From contig NZQV01000020.1 of NCBI GenBank assembly GCA_002696035.1, positions 46,202-110,201 of the forward strand: a DNA stretch of 64,000 bases, given 5' to 3'. A program made the position numbers and the translations under genes. A model generated the notes under the pieces. It saw nothing but the letters and a program-made list of their open reading frames with translations, was not told the origin of the DNA and did not search any database. Below, one piece after another: positions 62,078 through 64,000 of this stretch; within the stretch, counting starts at the first letter, position 1, and the number at the start of each line of letters is the position of its first letter. The DNA is from Balneola sp. GTDB taxonomy: Bacteria > Bacteroidota > Rhodothermia > Balneolales > Balneolaceae.

Positions 62078-63418
62078 ATGGCAAAATCAATTTCAGAACA
62101 GATACAAACCTACCTATTCGAGCAGCTTTCTGATGTATTTGAGAAGGATGCATTTTTTATTCTTGGCGTGAGTGGCGGGCCAGATTCCATGGCGCTGATG
62201 TATCTTTTCTATTTGCTGAAGCAGGATGCGTTGATCGTACACATCAATTATGGTAAGCGGGGAGAGCAGTCGGATAAAGATCAGGAGTTGGTGGAGCAGA
62301 TGGCTTTTGCGTGGGGTTTTGAATGCTGTTCGGTTCGGCTCAACCCACAAGATGCCGGGAAAGAGAATTTCCAGAACTGGGCGCGAAAACAGCGATACCA
62401 ATTTTTTGAAGATCTGAAATCAGACTACAAAGCCGATGCGATTGTTACAGCTCATCACCAGGATGATCAGGTAGAGACCGTATTGCAGAAAATTTTACGG
62501 GGAAGTTCGCCGGCTGCGTGGAAGGGAATGGAGGTGTGGGACGGACGTTTATTTCGGCCGCTGTTGCCCTTCAGTAAAGAAGAGATCCTGGATTTTTGTG
62601 AAGCCGAAGCCGTGCCCTATCGCATTGATGACAGTAATGAGGAATCCGGGTTTGCTCGGAATTTTATTCGGCATGAGCTGGCCGGGGAGATGGATAGGTT
62701 CTTTCCGGGCTGGCAACAAAACCTGCTTGCGCTGGAACAATATGCCGAGGCGTACGAGGAAAGCATCCGGATGGTGGCGAACCGCATCGTTGATAACAAT
62801 ACCCTTGATGTGGAGAAATTCTCGGCTTTGGCCGAACCGCTCAAAACAGCCGTCTTGAAATTTGTGCTGGATGACATAGGGTTGGGACACGAATATTCAA
62901 AAGGTGAACTCGAGGAATTACGAGATATCGAGACGCTGCAAACAGGAAAAAGCAAGACGGTGGGCTCGGTTTCATTTACCCGCGATCGGGGGCAGATCAT
63001 CATTCACTCCGGGAGATCACCACGGAAAGTAGAGGAGCAGATCTCTGAAAAAGAAGTTAAGCAGGGATGGAGTAAAGAAGGGATTCGGCTCAGTGCAGAA
63101 AATGATCCAGACGTAAAACCGGACCTGAGACTTGATAAACAGGTAATGAAATTTCCATTATCTTTACGGTCATGGAAACAGGGAGATGCCTTTCAACCTC
63201 TTGGAATGCAGGGCCATCAAAAAGTTTCTGATCATCTTACAAACCGCAAGATCCCTACAATTTCCCGCGAAAAAGCTTTGGTATTGTGCGGATCAGATGG
63301 TACTATTTACGCCATTATTTATCCCCTCGAAGCACCGAACGGGGAGCATGGCGCCATCGCGGATACAGCGAAAGTAAAAGCATCAACACAAACCATTTTA
63401 TCTATTAAAGTTAAATAA
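62078..63418 (+). CDS. tilS: tRNA(Ile)-lysidine synthase
   Basis: 446 residues from the ATG at 62078; a longer upstream frame would run through a repeat. The N-type ATP pyrophosphatase loop LGVSGGPDSMAL (SGGPDS, 32-37) is followed by the TilS-specific AHHQDDQVETVLQKILRG, and the C-terminal domain has KVSDHLTNRKIPTISREKALVL, the typical TilS_C block. It modifies the wobble base of tRNA-Ile(CAU) with lysine, so that it reads AUA. It is one base from hpt, the usual gene pair. Confidence 0.95.
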   Translation: MAKSISEQIQTYLFEQLSDVFEKDAFFILGVSGGPDSMALMYLFYLLKQDALIVHINYGKRGEQSDKDQELVEQMAFAWGFECCSVRLNPQDAGKENFQNWARKQRYQFFEDLKSDYKADAIVTAHHQDDQVETVLQKILRGSSPAAWKGMEVWDGRLFRPLLPFSKEEILDFCEAEAVPYRIDDSNEESGFARNFIRHELAGEMDRFFPGWQQNLLALEQYAEAYEESIRMVANRIVDNNTLDVEKFSALAEPLKTAVLKFVLDDIGLGHEYSKGELEELRDIETLQTGKSKTVGSVSFTRDRGQIIIHSGRSPRKVEEQISEKEVKQGWSKEGIRLSAENDPDVKPDLRLDKQVMKFPLSLRSWKQGDAFQPLGMQGHQKVSDHLTNRKIPTISREKALVLCGSDGTIYAIIYPLEAPNGEHGAIADTAKVKASTQTILSIKVK

Positions 63419-63419
63419 T

Positions 63420-63986
63420 ATGAGTTCTCATTTTTACCAGCCTGACACGGTTACCTGCAATGGCGAAAAGTTCAAGATCTTTATAACCAAAGAACAGATC
63501 GATGAACGTATGAACCAACTTGGTAGTCAGCTGGATCGTGATTTTGAAGGAAAGCGTCCCATATTTATTGGTATTCTGAATGGCGCATTTATCTTCCTGT
63601 CTGATCTCATGCGGCATGTTTCTATTACTTGTGAAGTGGATTTCATGAAGCTGAGCAGTTACGGAGATGAGAAAGTGTCATCGGGGCAGGTTACCGAGCT
63701 CAAGCATATTGATGCGAAGATCGAGGACCGGCATGTAATTCTGGTAGAAGATATTGTGGATACCGGGCTTTCCATGAATTATATGGTGAAGCGTATCAAA
63801 GAAAATAGCCCGGCTTCGGTGTCGGTGTGTACTTTGCTTCACAAAAAAGCAGCTACCAAATATGAAGTTCAATTAGATTATGTAGGATTCGAGATTCCGG
63901 ATGCATTTGTACTGGGCTATGGATTGGATTATGCACAGGAAGGAAGAAATCTTTCTCAGATTTATGTGCTCGACAAAAATGACTAA
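63420..63986 (+). CDS. hpt: Hypoxanthine phosphoribosyltransferase
   Basis: A 188-residue type I phosphoribosyltransferase. VILVEDIVDTGLSMNYM is the PRPP-binding motif with the acidic pair, and GILNGAFIFLSDLMR and DYVGFEIPDAFVLGYGLDY are the family's flanking blocks. It salvages hypoxanthine, and probably guanine, with PRPP. It directly follows tilS, as in many bacteria where ftsH then follows; that gene would lie beyond the window end. Confidence 0.95.
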   Translation: MSSHFYQPDTVTCNGEKFKIFITKEQIDERMNQLGSQLDRDFEGKRPIFIGILNGAFIFLSDLMRHVSITCEVDFMKLSSYGDEKVSSGQVTELKHIDAKIEDRHVILVEDIVDTGLSMNYMVKRIKENSPASVSVCTLLHKKAATKYEVQLDYVGFEIPDAFVLGYGLDYAQEGRNLSQIYVLDKND

Positions 63987-64000
63987 ACGACTACATAACA

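Noticed and set aside
1-64000. tRNA, rRNA, CRISPR, prophage or transposase
   Set aside because: I found no cloverleaf-like segment with a GGTTCGA-type arm, no regularly spaced repeats and no integrase, transposase or phage structural gene. Not a substitute for a tRNA scan.

Overview
The window looks like chromosomal DNA from a member of the Bacteroidota/Balneolota group, most plausibly a marine or halophilic Balneolaceae-type bacterium. The clues are a type IX secretion sorting tail on an exported dehydrogenase, TAnnTTTG-type -7 boxes, a DUF481 outer-membrane protein, a two-subunit methylmalonyl-CoA mutase, YpdA, weak Shine-Dalgarno signals, and dispersed palindromic repeats. The genus is an inference from gene style, not from a search. 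I see no tRNA, rRNA, CRISPR array, prophage or insertion sequence.

Layout. 1-9.3 kb: lipid and peptide housekeeping (partial PlsC acyltransferase, YheT-like hydrolase, S15 peptidase, Gfo/Idh oxidoreductase, malate dehydrogenase, YpdA, DUF481 protein, aldo-keto reductase). 9.4-15.3 kb: the mutA-mutB-meaB operon for methylmalonyl-CoA, divergent from an acyl-CoA dehydrogenase. 15.7-24.3 kb: a sensory block with a PAS-only protein, SufE, a hybrid histidine kinase, a GAF kinase, a six-PAS protein whose ATPase domain is degenerate, and a degenerate stand-alone receiver bracketed by two copies of a 16-bp palindrome. 24.5-29.0 kb: lysC and lysA either side of an 800-bp repeat-rich gap and a BaiN-type flavoprotein.

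29.2-34.6 kb: a c-di-AMP (ydaO-type) riboswitch precedes a TIM-barrel protein, a CPA2 antiporter carrying two universal-stress domains, and an APC permease fused to a PTS EIIA-2 domain and an RCK_C domain. Ion or osmolyte homeostasis controlled by c-di-AMP is the natural reading. HPr and enzyme I lie at 49.5-51.5 kb with no sugar EII genes nearby, so the EIIA domain of the permease is a candidate PTS target.

36.2-49.0 kb: a surface-glycan locus with a flippase, aminotransferase, sulfotransferase, three glycosyltransferases and a YfhO membrane protein. Inside it a contiguous cassette (PIG-L deacetylase, LpxD-like N-acyltransferase, its own acyl carrier protein, acyl-AMP ligase) looks like a dedicated deacetylate-then-reacylate module for an amino sugar, parallel to LpxC/LpxD of lipid A. 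This is the best candidate in the window for an undescribed system.

49-64 kb: gatC, PTS genes, Xaa-Pro aminopeptidase, a restriction-type nuclease-domain protein, the yidC-rnpA-rpmH cluster, a TPR protein, a T9SS-exported sugar dehydrogenase, glyS, a DUF1643 protein, tilS and hpt. Intergenic regions carry at least four families of dispersed palindromic or semi-palindromic repeats.
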